A stretch of 64,000 nt of DNA from NCBI RefSeq assembly GCF_000687935.1, contig NZ_JHZZ01000001.1, positions 1,674,001-1,738,000 on the forward strand, written 5' to 3'. Of this stretch, positions 1 to 8,570 are shown one piece after another. This DNA is from Polaribacter sp. Hel_I_88 (GTDB lineage Bacteria; Bacteroidota; Bacteroidia; Flavobacteriales; Flavobacteriaceae). The position numbers were made by a program, and so were the translations under genes. A model generated the notes under the pieces. That model worked only from the letters and a program-made list of their open reading frames with translations, was not told where the DNA came from and did no database searches. Position 1 is the stretch's first letter; every line of letters begins with the position of its first letter.

Positions 1-1
1 A

Positions 2-118
2 AGACAATTCTCAATAGATAACAGTTTAAATTATACAAGCGAAAAGAAATACCTTCCTTTTCCTCAAAGAGAAATAGACAATTTACCTGGTTTTTACAAC
101 CAAAATAACGGATACTAA
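2..118 (+). CDS. SusD/RagB-family outer-membrane lipoprotein, C-terminus only
   Basis: The first 38 codons of the window form an open frame that ends in a TAA. The peptide finishes with LPFPQREIDNLPGFYNQNNGY. This matches the usual end of SusD proteins (PxPQxEIDxNP...QNPGY). SusD proteins cap a SusC TonB-dependent channel and bind the glycan at the cell surface. The gene starts before the window, so neither the signal peptide nor the TPR helices can be seen. Ten bases downstream begins a lipoprotein gene on the same strand, so this is the 5' part of a polysaccharide utilisation operon. The substrate cannot be read from this fragment; the downstream uronate genes suggest alginate. Confidence 0.8.
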   Translation, partial: RQFSIDNSLNYTSEKKYLPFPQREIDNLPGFYNQNNGY

Positions 119-127
119 AATAATATA

Positions 128-1321
128 ATGATGAAAAAACATATAAAAAATTTAAAATATATTGTGTTAGTGGTGTTAGTTTCGCTAACCTCTTGTTTAG
201 ATGATTCTTTGCCAAATGTTGGTGATTTGCCAGATTTTACAAATCCAACACCTTTTTACAACGTAGAAGATGTTTCAACGTCTAGCTTTGACTGTAATGA
301 TGTAGAGATTTCTGCAAATTATGATTTTAATTTTCAGGCAGGTTCTAACCTAGCTGTAAATGGTACACAATATCAATGGGCTGTTACACCTTCTGATGGA
401 GTAACTTTTATCAACAAAGATTTACCTATTCTTAAACAAGCTATTCAAGGAGAATTAGCTACAGTTGTAGCTATTGAAAACGAAATCGCTAAATTAGAAT
501 TTAAATTACCTTGTGAAACAAATGCTGCAAGAATTGCTGTTTTAGAATCACAAATTGCAGGTTTAAAGGCAGATTTACAAACCGCTAACAATAACCTTTC
601 AGAAACAACCTTACAAAATGTTGCTAATTTAGAGGCACAAATTGCTGCTTTACCAGCTGCAACTTTACAAGATAGAGAATTAATTTTCTCATTCCCAAAG
701 CCAGATGTGTACACAGTAAGTTTAACAGTTACAGATGATCTTGGAAAATCAGAAACAACAGAAAAATTAATTACCGTAAATCAAGCAGTACCAACAATTG
801 CAATTCCAGAAATAGGAGAAGCAAGTTTTGAAGATGGTAGTTTATTTGATGGTACAGGAGATGGTAGAGATTCTTGGAGATCTCCAAGTAGCTCAAGATG
901 GGGTTCTGTTTTTCAAATTAATACAGATTCTAATGGAAGAGGTGAAGGAAATGATTTACCTGATGGAGTTCAAGCAGCTAAATTTCCTGCAGACGGAACT
1001 AGAACTGGTTATCAAGAAATAGCTTTAACACCAGGAGCAACTTATGTTTTAACATACTTTACAACTTTTGATGGTTTAAACACTTTTGGAGATTTAACAG
1101 TAGCAATTGTAAGCACAAATGCAAATAGTCTTGATGAAGCTAGATTAGCAGTAAATACAATAGCTTCTAGAACAGATAATAATGTGGGTAGAGTAGACAA
1201 TGTGTTTAAAAAGCATGCACTTACATTTGAAGCTGGTACTAATGAATCTGCTATTATTCTAATAACAAATACAGGAGTAGAAAGTAGATTGGATGCTTTT
1301 GAAATAATCGTTAAACAATAA
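128..1321 (+). CDS. PUL surface lipoprotein with interrupted PKD-like domain
   Basis: 397 residues. A signal peptide with lipobox LTSC (Cys23) indicates a lipoprotein, probably exposed on the surface. Residues about 45-85 and 185-220 look like the two halves of one PKD/Ig-type fold (YQWAVTP, then YTVSLTVTDDLGKSETT). Between them sits a helical stretch, about 100-175, rich in Ala, Leu and Glu, predicted to be a coiled coil. Residues 225-397 are Gly/Asp/Ser rich and resemble a beta-sandwich carbohydrate-binding domain. It lies directly after susD, the SusE/F-like position, so glycan binding on the cell surface is the likely role. The family is inferred from position and fold pattern, not from a motif specific to one polysaccharide. 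Confidence 0.7.
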   Translation: MMKKHIKNLKYIVLVVLVSLTSCLDDSLPNVGDLPDFTNPTPFYNVEDVSTSSFDCNDVEISANYDFNFQAGSNLAVNGTQYQWAVTPSDGVTFINKDLPILKQAIQGELATVVAIENEIAKLEFKLPCETNAARIAVLESQIAGLKADLQTANNNLSETTLQNVANLEAQIAALPAATLQDRELIFSFPKPDVYTVSLTVTDDLGKSETTEKLITVNQAVPTIAIPEIGEASFEDGSLFDGTGDGRDSWRSPSSSRWGSVFQINTDSNGRGEGNDLPDGVQAAKFPADGTRTGYQEIALTPGATYVLTYFTTFDGLNTFGDLTVAIVSTNANSLDEARLAVNTIASRTDNNVGRVDNVFKKHALTFEAGTNESAIILITNTGVESRLDAFEIIVKQ

Positions 1322-1344
1322 CATAGAGTCTAAAATTTAATATT

Positions 1345-2847
1345 ATGATTTATAATAAATTAATTAAAAAATTCTACAGAAGTCTTTTTGCATTACTTGT
1401 TATTTCTATAAGTTTTGCATCTTGCTACGATTCTGGTTTCGAAGAATTTGTACCACCAACAGGAAACGTAAATAATATACAACCCACAACCCTTTTTACA
1501 GCCACAACAAATGCTGATGATAATTTAGGGGTGATTTTTAGAAGTTATTCAACAGATGCAGCTTCATATTTGTGGGATTTTGGAGATGGTAACACATCTA
1601 CAGAGGCAAACCCAGATTATGTTTATTCAGCAGGAGGTTTATATCAAGTAAAATTAACAACAACAAGTGCAGAAGGTTTAATAGGTAAAGATTCTACAAA
1701 TGTAGCACCTATATTTATTGATTTTAGTTTTACCAGTATAGACTCTCAAGTAACATTTACAAATATTACAGATGGAGCAGCCAGTTTGGTTTGGAATTTT
1801 GGTGATGGAGAATCAGTAAGTTGGGAAGCTGAAGATACGCAAACAGATCCAGATTTTAGTCCAGTACATACCTATGATACTGCAGATGTTTTTGATGTAA
1901 CTTTAACTGCTACTACTTTTTCAGGTAGAGAAGTTTCTGTTACAAAAAAAGTAGAAGGCTTAGTTTTAGCTGCAATACCAGATTTTTCTTTTTCTTCTAA
2001 TGGATTAAGAGCAGAATTTACAGATGAATCTCTTTTAGCAGAATCTTATAGTTGGAATTTTGGGGATGGAGCAACATCAACAGAAAAAGATCCTGTTCAT
2101 ATTTATGCTGCAACAGGAACTTATGATGTAACTTTAACAATTACAAATACAGCAAATGTAGAAAGAAGTATTACCAAGGTAGTACCAATTGGTGGTGTAA
2201 AACCAACATTTAAAGCAATTGTTCTAAATGGTACAGGAGACGAGTTTCAAGGTACAACTGGAGATAATGCAGATGCTTGGGATATGACTCCAAACAGTAC
2301 AGTAAATGATGATGATTTAGGCACAATAGATAGTCCTTATAGAGCAATTTGGTTTAATTCAGATTTAGATGATTGGTTGGCAGCAAATTGTGTAGATACA
2401 GATGAGCAACCTGGCTCTACAAGTGATGGTAACAAATTTGCAGGTTTAGGAGATAGAGGTTTAAAAATTAATGAACCTTGTAGAAGATTATATCAAGTTG
2501 TAACTGTAGAAGCAGGTGTAGAATATAGCTTTACCATTCAATCTCGCTCAGAATCAGATGATACTCAAACAGAGGTGTTTATTTTAAATAATGAAATTAC
2601 AAGTGAAGACGCTATTAATACAGTAGCTGAGAGAGATGCAAATGCAGATGCTTATTTTTTAATCGATAATGATTTTAATAGCTCTAAAGCATCAAGTTCT
2701 GATAATACTTTTACAACAACTACATTTGGTTTTAAAGCATCTACAAATAAAGTTGTTATTTATGTTAGAGCAATTTCAGCAAATACAATTGATGGTTCTA
2801 GAGAGGTTTTTTATGATAATATTGATATAATTACCCCTGGTTTTTAA
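1345..2847 (+). CDS. PKD-repeat surface lipoprotein of the PUL
   Basis: 500 residues with a lipoprotein signal ending FASC (Cys27). Three PKD repeats are visible by their cores: YLWDFGDGNTS near residue 75, LVWNFGDGES near 150 and YSWNFGDGATS near 235, each followed by a VxLT strand. The remaining C-terminal 220 residues form a non-PKD beta-rich domain with two Cys, ending in DNIDIITPGF, and resemble a carbohydrate-binding module. It follows the previous gene after 23 bases, so the two are co-transcribed with susCD. PKD lipoproteins at this place are typical of flavobacterial alginate loci. A glycan-binding or scaffold role is inferred; no catalytic motif is present. Confidence 0.75.
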   Translation: MIYNKLIKKFYRSLFALLVISISFASCYDSGFEEFVPPTGNVNNIQPTTLFTATTNADDNLGVIFRSYSTDAASYLWDFGDGNTSTEANPDYVYSAGGLYQVKLTTTSAEGLIGKDSTNVAPIFIDFSFTSIDSQVTFTNITDGAASLVWNFGDGESVSWEAEDTQTDPDFSPVHTYDTADVFDVTLTATTFSGREVSVTKKVEGLVLAAIPDFSFSSNGLRAEFTDESLLAESYSWNFGDGATSTEKDPVHIYAATGTYDVTLTITNTANVERSITKVVPIGGVKPTFKAIVLNGTGDEFQGTTGDNADAWDMTPNSTVNDDDLGTIDSPYRAIWFNSDLDDWLAANCVDTDEQPGSTSDGNKFAGLGDRGLKINEPCRRLYQVVTVEAGVEYSFTIQSRSESDDTQTEVFILNNEITSEDAINTVAERDANADAYFLIDNDFNSSKASSSDNTFTTTTFGFKASTNKVVIYVRAISANTIDGSREVFYDNIDIITPGF

Positions 2848-2874
2848 ATTAGAAGTCTTATAATTACAATAAAA

Positions 2875-2925
2875 TTATGCTACTTAGTATACATCAAAAT
2901 AAAACTGAGTAGCATAAAAAAAATT
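2875..2925 (+). terminator. Rho-independent terminator after the PUL operon
   Basis: Arms 2875-2888 and 2904-2917 pair over 14 bp with one G-T pair (TTATGCTACTTAGT against ACTGAGTAGCATAA). The loop is AT-rich, but the tail begins with A and only later contains T, so it may also work as an mRNA 3' stabiliser. Confidence 0.55.
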
Positions 2926-2970
2926 TAATTTTTAATATAAAACTCTAAAAACTAATTATTAATTAAATTT

Positions 2971-2978
2971 TATCTTTG
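2971..2978 (+). promoter_or_regulatory. -7 promoter box of the gntR gene
   Basis: TATCTTTG matches the Bacteroidetes -7 consensus TAnnTTTG and lies 23 bases before the regulator start codon. No clear -33 TTTG is present, so the promoter may be weak or need an activator. Confidence 0.6.
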
Positions 2979-3001
2979 CGTATAATTTAACAAAACGAAA
3001 T

Positions 3002-3706
3002 ATGAAACTAGAGGCTCTTTCAAAATCTGACAACTCTGTTATTCAAAAAAATATAATATCTAAAATTAAAGATTTAATAAACTTTAAAAATTTAGAACCA
3101 GGAGATAAATTACCTTCTGAAAGAATGTTGTCGGAAAAATTCGAAGTATCTAGAGGCAATGTTAGAGAAGCAATACAAAAACTAGAATTTTACGGTCTTC
3201 TGAAATCGATTCCACAAAGTGGCACATTTGTAGCAAATATTGGAGTAATTGCTATGAATGGAATGATAGAGGACATTTTAAGATTAGAAGAACCAGAATT
3301 TAAATCTTTAGTTGAAACAAGAATCTTATTAGAATTAAAAACGGTAAGATTAGCATCAACAAGAAGAACTGAAGAAGACTTAAAAAAGTTAGAGCAGGCT
3401 TTGCATGCTTACAGAGATAAAGTTTTAAATGGCGAAGATGCTGTTCAAGAAGATTTATTATTTCATTTAGCTATTGCAAAAGCAAGTGGTAATAGTACTA
3501 TGAATAATTTTATGTTAATAATTATTCCTGAGATTATTACAAATTTTCAAAAGTATCATGTGTGTGATGCAGGTTTGTCTAGAAGAGGTATCACAGACCA
3601 TCAAGCAATTTTTGATGCAATTAAAAGCCAAGATCCACAATTGGCTAAACAAAAAATGAAAGAACATTTTAAAGAATTGTATATGTATTGTTATAATTTG
3701 ACATAG
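3002..3706 (+). CDS. GntR-family (FadR subfamily) transcriptional regulator
   Basis: 234 residues. An N-terminal winged helix (about 12-80) contains the GntR signature LEPGDKLPSERMLSEKFEVS and RGNVREAIQKLE. A helical FCD effector domain (about 95-230) has His in LLFHLAIAKASGN and in ITDHQAIF, as in metal- and carboxylate-binding FCD domains. The FadR subfamily includes UxuR, ExuR and other uronate regulators. It has its own promoter behind the PUL terminator and faces the uronate transporter and reductase genes downstream. The paired TTGGT..ACCAA sites at 3801-3833 are the obvious target. The ligand is probably an alginate-derived keto-uronate such as DEH or KDG; that part is inference. Confidence 0.9.
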   Translation: MKLEALSKSDNSVIQKNIISKIKDLINFKNLEPGDKLPSERMLSEKFEVSRGNVREAIQKLEFYGLLKSIPQSGTFVANIGVIAMNGMIEDILRLEEPEFKSLVETRILLELKTVRLASTRRTEEDLKKLEQALHAYRDKVLNGEDAVQEDLLFHLAIAKASGNSTMNNFMLIIIPEIITNFQKYHVCDAGLSRRGITDHQAIFDAIKSQDPQLAKQKMKEHFKELYMYCYNLT

Positions 3707-3800
3707 AATTTCTTAAAAATCTACTTTAATTACACCTTATTTAAACATTTCTTAAAAATTATTTTTTTAATAGATGTTTTTTTAATATAAAATCATTAGA

Positions 3801-3833
3801 TTTGGTAAACCAAACTGGTGAACCAATTTTGGT
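3801..3833 (+). promoter_or_regulatory. Paired FadR/UxuR-type operators before the uronate transporter
   Basis: Two adjacent palindromes: TTTGGTAAACCAAA at 3801-3814 and TGGTGAACCA at 3816-3825. Their centres are 13 bp apart, and a further half site TTTTGGT lies at 3827-3833. The core TTGGT-nn-ACCAA is that of the E. coli UxuR/ExuR operator (TTGGTATACCAA), which belongs to the same regulator subfamily as the gene upstream. The sites end 20 bases before the transporter start codon, where a bound repressor would block transcription. No TAnnTTTG box is clear here. Confidence 0.65.
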
Positions 3834-3852
3834 GTTAATTTAAAATTAAAAC

Positions 3853-5151
3853 ATGAAAGTAAAAGGTTTAAGATGGTGGGTTGTTGGTCTTGTGGCTTTA
3901 GCAGCAGTTATCAATTATATAGATAGACAAGCATTTGGAGCTTTATGGCCAGATATTGCAAATGACTTGTTTCCAGAAATGGATAAAGATGGTCATAAAG
4001 CAATTTATGGAACAATATCAACAGTATTTATAATCTCTTATGCTGCAGGACAAGCTTTATTTGGTAAAATTTTTGATTGGATAGGCACAAGAATAGGTTT
4101 TGCACTTTCAATTGGGGTTTGGTCAATAGCTACATTTCTTCATGCATTTGCCCAAGGCTTATTAAGTTTTTCAATATTTAGATCAATATTAGGTATTGCA
4201 GAAGCTGGTAACTGGCCTGGTGCTGCAAAAGCTAATGCTGAGTGGTTTCCAACAAATGAAAGAGCACTTGCACAAGGTATTTTTAATTCTGGAGCAGCTG
4301 TTGGAGGCATAGTAGCGTATCCTGTAATTGGTTTATTGTCAGTCTATTTTGATTGGCAAGCAATATTTATAGTGGTTGCTGTTCTTGGTTTTTTATGGTT
4401 ATTACCTTGGTTGTTTATCGTAAAAGGTGTGCCAAATGCACATCCTTGGTTATCTGAAACTGAAAAATTATATATACTTTCTGGACAAAAAAATCAAGAA
4501 ATTGATGAAGAAGGTAACTACGAAGAAGAATACACACCAGATACTAAAAAATTATTTAAACACAAGGAAAGTTGGGGTGTTGTAATAGCTTCAGCAGCAA
4601 TTGATCCAATTTGGTGGCTTTTTATTGTTTGGATACCAATTTATTTATCCGAAGTTTTTGGAATGGATGTAAAAGAAATAGCATTCTCAGCCTGGGTACC
4701 TTATGTTGGAGCAATGATAGGAGCAATTTTTGGAGGTTTGCTTGCTAAAAATAGATTGTCATCTGGCTGGTCTGTAGATAAAACAAGAAAAATGACAATC
4801 ACTTTGGGTTGTGCCATTATGATTCCTTGCTTTTTTCTATTAAAAGATCCAGGAACAGCAATTAATGCAGTAATTATTATGGCTGTTTTACTTTTTGGTT
4901 TTCAAGTTGCAATCGGAAACATACAAACGTTGCCAAGTGATTTATTTAGTGGCAAAATTGTTGGTACACTTTCTGGCTTTGCAGGTATGGCTGCCAAACT
5001 TGGTGCAGCAGGATTAACCATTTTAGTAACGTTTATAACAACAGGAGGTAACTACACACCTGCATTTTTAATTGGTGGTGCATTAGCCATAATAGCATTA
5101 TTAGCTGTTTGGGTATTATGCCCCAAAATAGCACCTTTAAAAGAGAAATAA
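3853..5151 (+). CDS. MFS transporter, hexuronate/ACS family (probable alginate-monomer importer)
   Basis: 432 residues with about 12 hydrophobic segments. The start NYIDRQAFGALWPDIAN is characteristic of the anion:cation symporter (ExuT-like) branch, with motif A-like GKIFDWIGTRIGF near residue 75 and RSILGIAEAGNWPGAAK near 120. A charged cytoplasmic loop lies at about residues 205-240. ExuT relatives bring galacturonate or glucuronate across the inner membrane, and a related protein serves DEH in alginate degraders. The SDR gene follows after 35 bases, so import and reduction of the keto-uronate are probably coupled. The regulator and operators directly upstream support induction by substrate. 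The exact uronate is inferred. Confidence 0.85.
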   Translation: MKVKGLRWWVVGLVALAAVINYIDRQAFGALWPDIANDLFPEMDKDGHKAIYGTISTVFIISYAAGQALFGKIFDWIGTRIGFALSIGVWSIATFLHAFAQGLLSFSIFRSILGIAEAGNWPGAAKANAEWFPTNERALAQGIFNSGAAVGGIVAYPVIGLLSVYFDWQAIFIVVAVLGFLWLLPWLFIVKGVPNAHPWLSETEKLYILSGQKNQEIDEEGNYEEEYTPDTKKLFKHKESWGVVIASAAIDPIWWLFIVWIPIYLSEVFGMDVKEIAFSAWVPYVGAMIGAIFGGLLAKNRLSSGWSVDKTRKMTITLGCAIMIPCFFLLKDPGTAINAVIIMAVLLFGFQVAIGNIQTLPSDLFSGKIVGTLSGFAGMAAKLGAAGLTILVTFITTGGNYTPAFLIGGALAIIALLAVWVLCPKIAPLKEK

Positions 5152-5186
5152 ATTAAAAAGAATTATTAAAGAATAAATTAAATAAT

Positions 5187-5951
5187 ATGAGTAATACAAA
5201 TGGTAATGTAGCAATTATAACAGGAGCTACAGGAGGAATAGGTTTTGAAGTAGCAAAAAGATTAGGTAAAGATGGCTACATTGTTATTTTAAATGGTATT
5301 GATGATGCAGCTGGAGCTGAAAGATTAAAAGAGCTAACAGATAGTGGAATTACAGCTGAGTATTATGGTTTTGATGTTACAGATGAACATGCAGTAACTT
5401 CTCATATTACTAAAATAGGAGAAAAGTACGGAAAAATTGATGTGTTGGTTAACAATGCTGGTGGTTTAGGAGGTAGATCTCGTTTTGAAGAAATGACAAC
5501 TGAATTTTATAGGTTTGTAATGGCTTTGAATTTAGATTCAGCATTTTTTGCTTCTAGAGCAGCAATTCCTTTCTTAAAGAAAAGTGATAATGCATCAATC
5601 ATAAATTATACTTCGAACGCTGGTTGGAATGCTGGTGGACCTGGAGCAGGAATTTATGGAACTTCAAAAGCAGGTGTGCATGCAATTACTAGAGCATTGG
5701 CTAAAGATTTAGCAGAATATGGAATTAGAGTAAATGCAGTTTCTCCTGGAACTATAGATACTCCATTTCATGCACAAATTAAAGAAACAAAACCAGAGGT
5801 TTTTGCTTCTTGGGCAAACAATATTATGTTAGGTAGATTAGGAAAACCAGAAGATGTTGCTGGAGTGGTTTCTTTTTTAGCTAGCAAAGATGCTGCTTTT
5901 ATTACAGCAGAAACTATACAAGTTGGTGGTGGACAAGCTTTAGGAATTTAA
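5187..5951 (+). CDS. SDR-family oxidoreductase, probable keto-uronate (DEH) reductase
   Basis: 254 residues, a classical short-chain dehydrogenase. The nucleotide motif TGATGGIG is at residues 12-19 and NNAG at 89-92. The catalytic tetrad Asn115, Ser143, Tyr157, Lys161 is complete (YGTSK at 157-161), and SPGTIDTP follows. In alginate loci an SDR at this position reduces 4-deoxy-L-erythro-5-hexoseulose uronate (DEH) to 2-keto-3-deoxygluconate; KduD is a close relative. After strand beta-2 the residues are Asn36-Gly37, so preference for NADH or NADPH cannot be told. It shares an operon with the transporter and ends at a strong terminator. Other sugar-acid substrates remain possible. Confidence 0.8.
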   Translation: MSNTNGNVAIITGATGGIGFEVAKRLGKDGYIVILNGIDDAAGAERLKELTDSGITAEYYGFDVTDEHAVTSHITKIGEKYGKIDVLVNNAGGLGGRSRFEEMTTEFYRFVMALNLDSAFFASRAAIPFLKKSDNASIINYTSNAGWNAGGPGAGIYGTSKAGVHAITRALAKDLAEYGIRVNAVSPGTIDTPFHAQIKETKPEVFASWANNIMLGRLGKPEDVAGVVSFLASKDAAFITAETIQVGGGQALGI

Positions 5952-5980
5952 AAAGTTCAATTTAAAAACACATTCTATAT

Positions 5981-6015
5981 AAAAGCCGTTTTGTAACATT
6001 TACAAAACGGCTTTT
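5981..6015 (+). terminator. Strong Rho-independent terminator after the uronate operon
   Basis: Perfect 15-bp inverted repeat: arms 5981-5995 and 6001-6015 with loop ACATT. The stem is AAAAGCCGTTTTGTA and ends in TTTT. It separates the PUL from the next gene. Confidence 0.9.
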
Positions 6016-6056
6016 AATGTTTACATTTATCAATTTTAAAGTTGTTTATCAAAAAT

Positions 6057-6908
6057 ATGAAAACGAATCAGGCAATTTTATATATGGTTTTTAGTGTTAT
6101 TGCCTTTGCAATGATGAATGCTGTTGTAAAATATTTATCAACATTTAATGTATATCAAATTGTTTTTTTTAGATCTGTAGGAACTTTAGTGATTACAGTA
6201 CCCATTGTTTTAAAACAAAAAATACCATTTTTTGGAAACGATAAAAAAAAATGGATGCTACTTAGAGGTATTGCAGGTGTAATCTCATTAACCTGTTTTT
6301 TTCAATCTTTAAACTATTTATCTGTTGGCACAGCTGTTTCACTTCGTTATACTTCACCTATTTTTGCTGCTATTTTTGCTTTTATCTTTTTAAAAGAAAA
6401 AATTAAACCAATTCAATGGTTACTATTTCTTATTGCTTTTATTGGAGTATTAATTATAAAAGGTTTTGGAACAAATATGGATTCTGTGGGGTTGATATTG
6501 GTCATGATTTCAGCAATTTTTCTTGGAGTTATTTTTGTCGTAATTCGTAAAATTGGCGATAAAGAAAGTCCATTAGTAATTATAAATTACTTTATGATCA
6601 TGGCTTTTGTTTTTGGCGGAATTTTATCCATAAATAACTGGAAACAACCAACATCAACAGAATGGTTATTGCTATTAAGTTTGGGTTTTTTTGGGTATAT
6701 AGGTCAATTATATATGACCAAAGCCTTTCAGTCTGATGAAACTAGCATGGTTGCTCCATTAAAATATTTAGAAGTTATCTTTATGATTATAATCGGCGCT
6801 TTATGGTTTGATGAAATTTATAATTTTTGGACATTGTTCGGAATTTTTTTAATACTGTTAGGTTTAGTATATAACATCTATCTAAAAAAGAAAAAGAATA
6901 ATGCCTGA
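6057..6908 (+). CDS. EamA/DMT-superfamily membrane transporter
   Basis: 283 residues from the ATG at 6057; a TTG 15 bases earlier is possible but less likely. Ten hydrophobic helices form two EamA repeats (about 5-140 and 150-280). Typical signatures are FRSVGTLVITVP near residue 40 and LRYTSPIFAAIFAFIFLKE near 100, with a second repeat ending KYLEVIFMIIIGALWFDE. DMT proteins of this class export amino acids or metabolites; no substrate can be read from the sequence. It lies 41 bases behind the PUL terminator and is probably transcribed separately. Confidence 0.8.
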   Translation: MKTNQAILYMVFSVIAFAMMNAVVKYLSTFNVYQIVFFRSVGTLVITVPIVLKQKIPFFGNDKKKWMLLRGIAGVISLTCFFQSLNYLSVGTAVSLRYTSPIFAAIFAFIFLKEKIKPIQWLLFLIAFIGVLIIKGFGTNMDSVGLILVMISAIFLGVIFVVIRKIGDKESPLVIINYFMIMAFVFGGILSINNWKQPTSTEWLLLLSLGFFGYIGQLYMTKAFQSDETSMVAPLKYLEVIFMIIIGALWFDEIYNFWTLFGIFLILLGLVYNIYLKKKKNNA

Positions 6909-7034
6909 TATTATTTTTTATAGCTCTCTTTTATCAATATTAAAAATTATGTTATAGGCTGTATTAAAACAACTAGAGTCATATGGTTATTTTAATTTCT
7001 CTAACAATGAAGTGATTAAAAAAAAATATTAAAA

Positions 7035-7068
7035 TTAAAAAAAAACCAAAGAAGATAATTCCTTGGCT
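7035..7068 (-). terminator. Terminator of the rpoD transcript
   Basis: Read on the minus strand, arms 7059-7066 and 7046-7053 form an 8-bp stem (CCAAGGAA with TTCTTTGG, one G-T pair) followed by nine T. It lies 28 bases beyond the rpoD stop codon. Confidence 0.75.
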
Positions 7069-7095
7069 TTTCTTAAGTATATTTTTATTAAAATT

Positions 7096-7959
7096 TTATC
7101 CTAAATAATATCGTAAAACTTCTGTTTTCGATTTGTTTTGTAAACGTCTAATAGCTCTTTGTTTTACTTGTCTTACACGTTCTCTTGTTAAATCGAACTG
7201 TTCACCTATTTCTGCTAAACTACATGGAGATTTACGCCCAATACCATAAAACATTTTAATAACTTTAGCTTCTTTATGAGACAAAGTACCTAAAGCTCTA
7301 TCAATTTCAGTAGTTAAAGATTGTTTCATTAGTTCGTTATCTGGTCTTGGCGATTCTCCAGACTGTAAAACATTGTACAAATTAGAGTCTTCTCCTTCTC
7401 TAAAAGGAGCATCCATAGAAAGATGTCTACCAGAGTTTTTCATACTTTGCTCTACGCTATTTACAGTGGTATCTAGTTCGTTCGCAATTTCTACATACGT
7501 AGGTATTCTCTCATTGCGTTGTTCTAATTTCGAGTATATTTTTTTAATCTTACTAATACTTCCAATCTTATTTAAAGGCAAACGTACAATTCTAGATTGA
7601 TCTGCTAATGCAGACATAATCGATTGGCGAATCCACCAAACAGCATAAGAAATAAACTTAAAACCTCTAGTTTCATCAAAACGTTTGGCAGCTTTAACCA
7701 AACCTAAATTACCTTCGTTAATTAAATCCGATAATTTTAAACCTTGATTTTGGTATTGTTTTGCTACAGAAACAACAAATCGTAAGTTCGCTTTTACCAA
7801 TTGATCTAATGCTTTACCATCTCCTTTTTTTATTTTCAAAGCTAGTTCAACTTCTTCATCAGCAGTTATTAAGCCAATTTTACTAATTTCTTGAAAATAT
7901 TTATCTAAAGATTTTGCATCACGATTGGTTACTTGTTTACTTATTTTAAGTTGTCTCAT
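7096..7959 (-). CDS. rpoD: RNA polymerase primary sigma factor (Bacteroidetes sigma-ABfr type)
   Basis: 287 residues, the short form usual in Bacteroidetes, lacking region 1.1. Regions in order: 1.2 near residues 12-45; region 2 with [35 protein letters not shown] and [14 protein letters not shown] (about 55-125); region 3 (about 130-205); region 4 with a helix-turn-helix, [27 protein letters not shown], at 240-275. This factor recognises the TTTG / TAnnTTTG promoters seen throughout the window. A small gene lies 28 bases upstream on the same strand, and a terminator follows the stop. Confidence 0.97.
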   Translation of the reverse strand: MRQLKISKQVTNRDAKSLDKYFQEISKIGLITADEEVELALKIKKGDGKALDQLVKANLRFVVSVAKQYQNQGLKLSDLINEGNLGLVKAAKRFDETRGFKFISYAVWWIRQSIMSALADQSRIVRLPLNKIGSISKIKKIYSKLEQRNERIPTYVEIANELDTTVNSVEQSMKNSGRHLSMDAPFREGEDSNLYNVLQSGESPRPDNELMKQSLTTEIDRALGTLSHKEAKVIKMFYGIGRKSPCSLAEIGEQFDLTRERVRQVKQRAIRRLQNKSKTEVLRYYLG

Positions 7960-7987
7960 ATATGGTATAAAGTTTTAAAGATTAATA

Positions 7988-8179
7988 TTAAATAAATAGA
8001 TTACAATCATCGCAGTTTTTCATTTTGCCATAATACGTTTCTCTATATTTATGTAGTGTTTTTGTTGGGATGCCAAAAACGTATTTTTTTATATAAATAA
8101 CACGTGAATTTAACATGCCCATTGCAGAAGAATAATATTTTTCTTGTTTTGTTCTTCTTTTAATTTGAATAATTTTCAT
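7988..8179 (-). CDS. Small basic protein of unknown function
   Basis: 63 residues from the ATG at 8179 (MKIIQIKRRTKQEKYYSSAM...). The frame stays open upstream to 8254, but the ATG gives a more natural protein. It is rich in Lys, Arg and Tyr, has no signal peptide, and ends with KMKNCDDCNLFI, where CDDC could bind a metal. I do not recognise the family. It precedes rpoD by 28 bases and is probably on the same transcript. TAATTTTTG-like -7 sequences lie near 8250-8275 on this strand. Confidence 0.5.
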   Translation of the reverse strand: MKIIQIKRRTKQEKYYSSAMGMLNSRVIYIKKYVFGIPTKTLHKYRETYYGKMKNCDDCNLFI

Positions 8180-8275
8180 AATAATAAATTTAGAAATGCA
8201 CGAATGAGCATTTTTAAGTTTGATAATAAAATTTGATGAATATATTTTCTGCAAAAATTAGATGCAAAAAATTAG

Positions 8276-8380
8276 CTAGAAAGCTTGAGTGCTAAATTTA
8301 TCAGAGTGATGAACAAAAACAATAAAATCGCAATTGGAGACTTTGTTATTTAGGTTACGATAAATAGAAGCTTTTTTCAT
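8276..8380 (-). CDS. Possible 34-residue leaderless small protein
   Basis: ATG at 8380 opens 34 codons (MKKASIYRNLNNKVSNCDF...STQAF) and ends TAG. A consensus -7 box TAGTTTTG lies at 8394-8387 on the same strand, so the transcript would begin at or a few bases before the ATG. Nothing else explains the region. Family unknown; it may be spurious. Confidence 0.25.
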   Translation of the reverse strand: MKKASIYRNLNNKVSNCDFIVFVHHSDKFSTQAF

Positions 8381-8505
8381 AGTTTACAAAACTACGAAAA
8401 ATAAGTCTATTTTGCTAAAAAATAACACTTTATTATCGTTTTTTGTGTAAAAATGAATAAAAATTAGCTTTTTTTGCCAATTTTCGAAATGAGCTAAAAT
8501 TCAGT

Positions 8506-8546
8506 TTATTTGTGTTAATGAAGTTTATATTATTCTTGTAACTTTG
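8506..8546 (+). promoter_or_regulatory. Promoter of the first coiled-coil lipoprotein, shared layout with 12257-12297
   Basis: The -7 box TAACTTTG is at 8539-8546. An upstream element TTATTTGTGTTAA is at 8506-8518, with its first base 33 bases before the box. The second paralogue has the same element (TTATTTGCGTTAA) at exactly the same distance. The leader after the box also begins alike (CATCAAAC here, TATCAAAC there). Confidence 0.65.
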
Positions 8547-8570
8547 CATCAAACCCCAAAACACACAATC

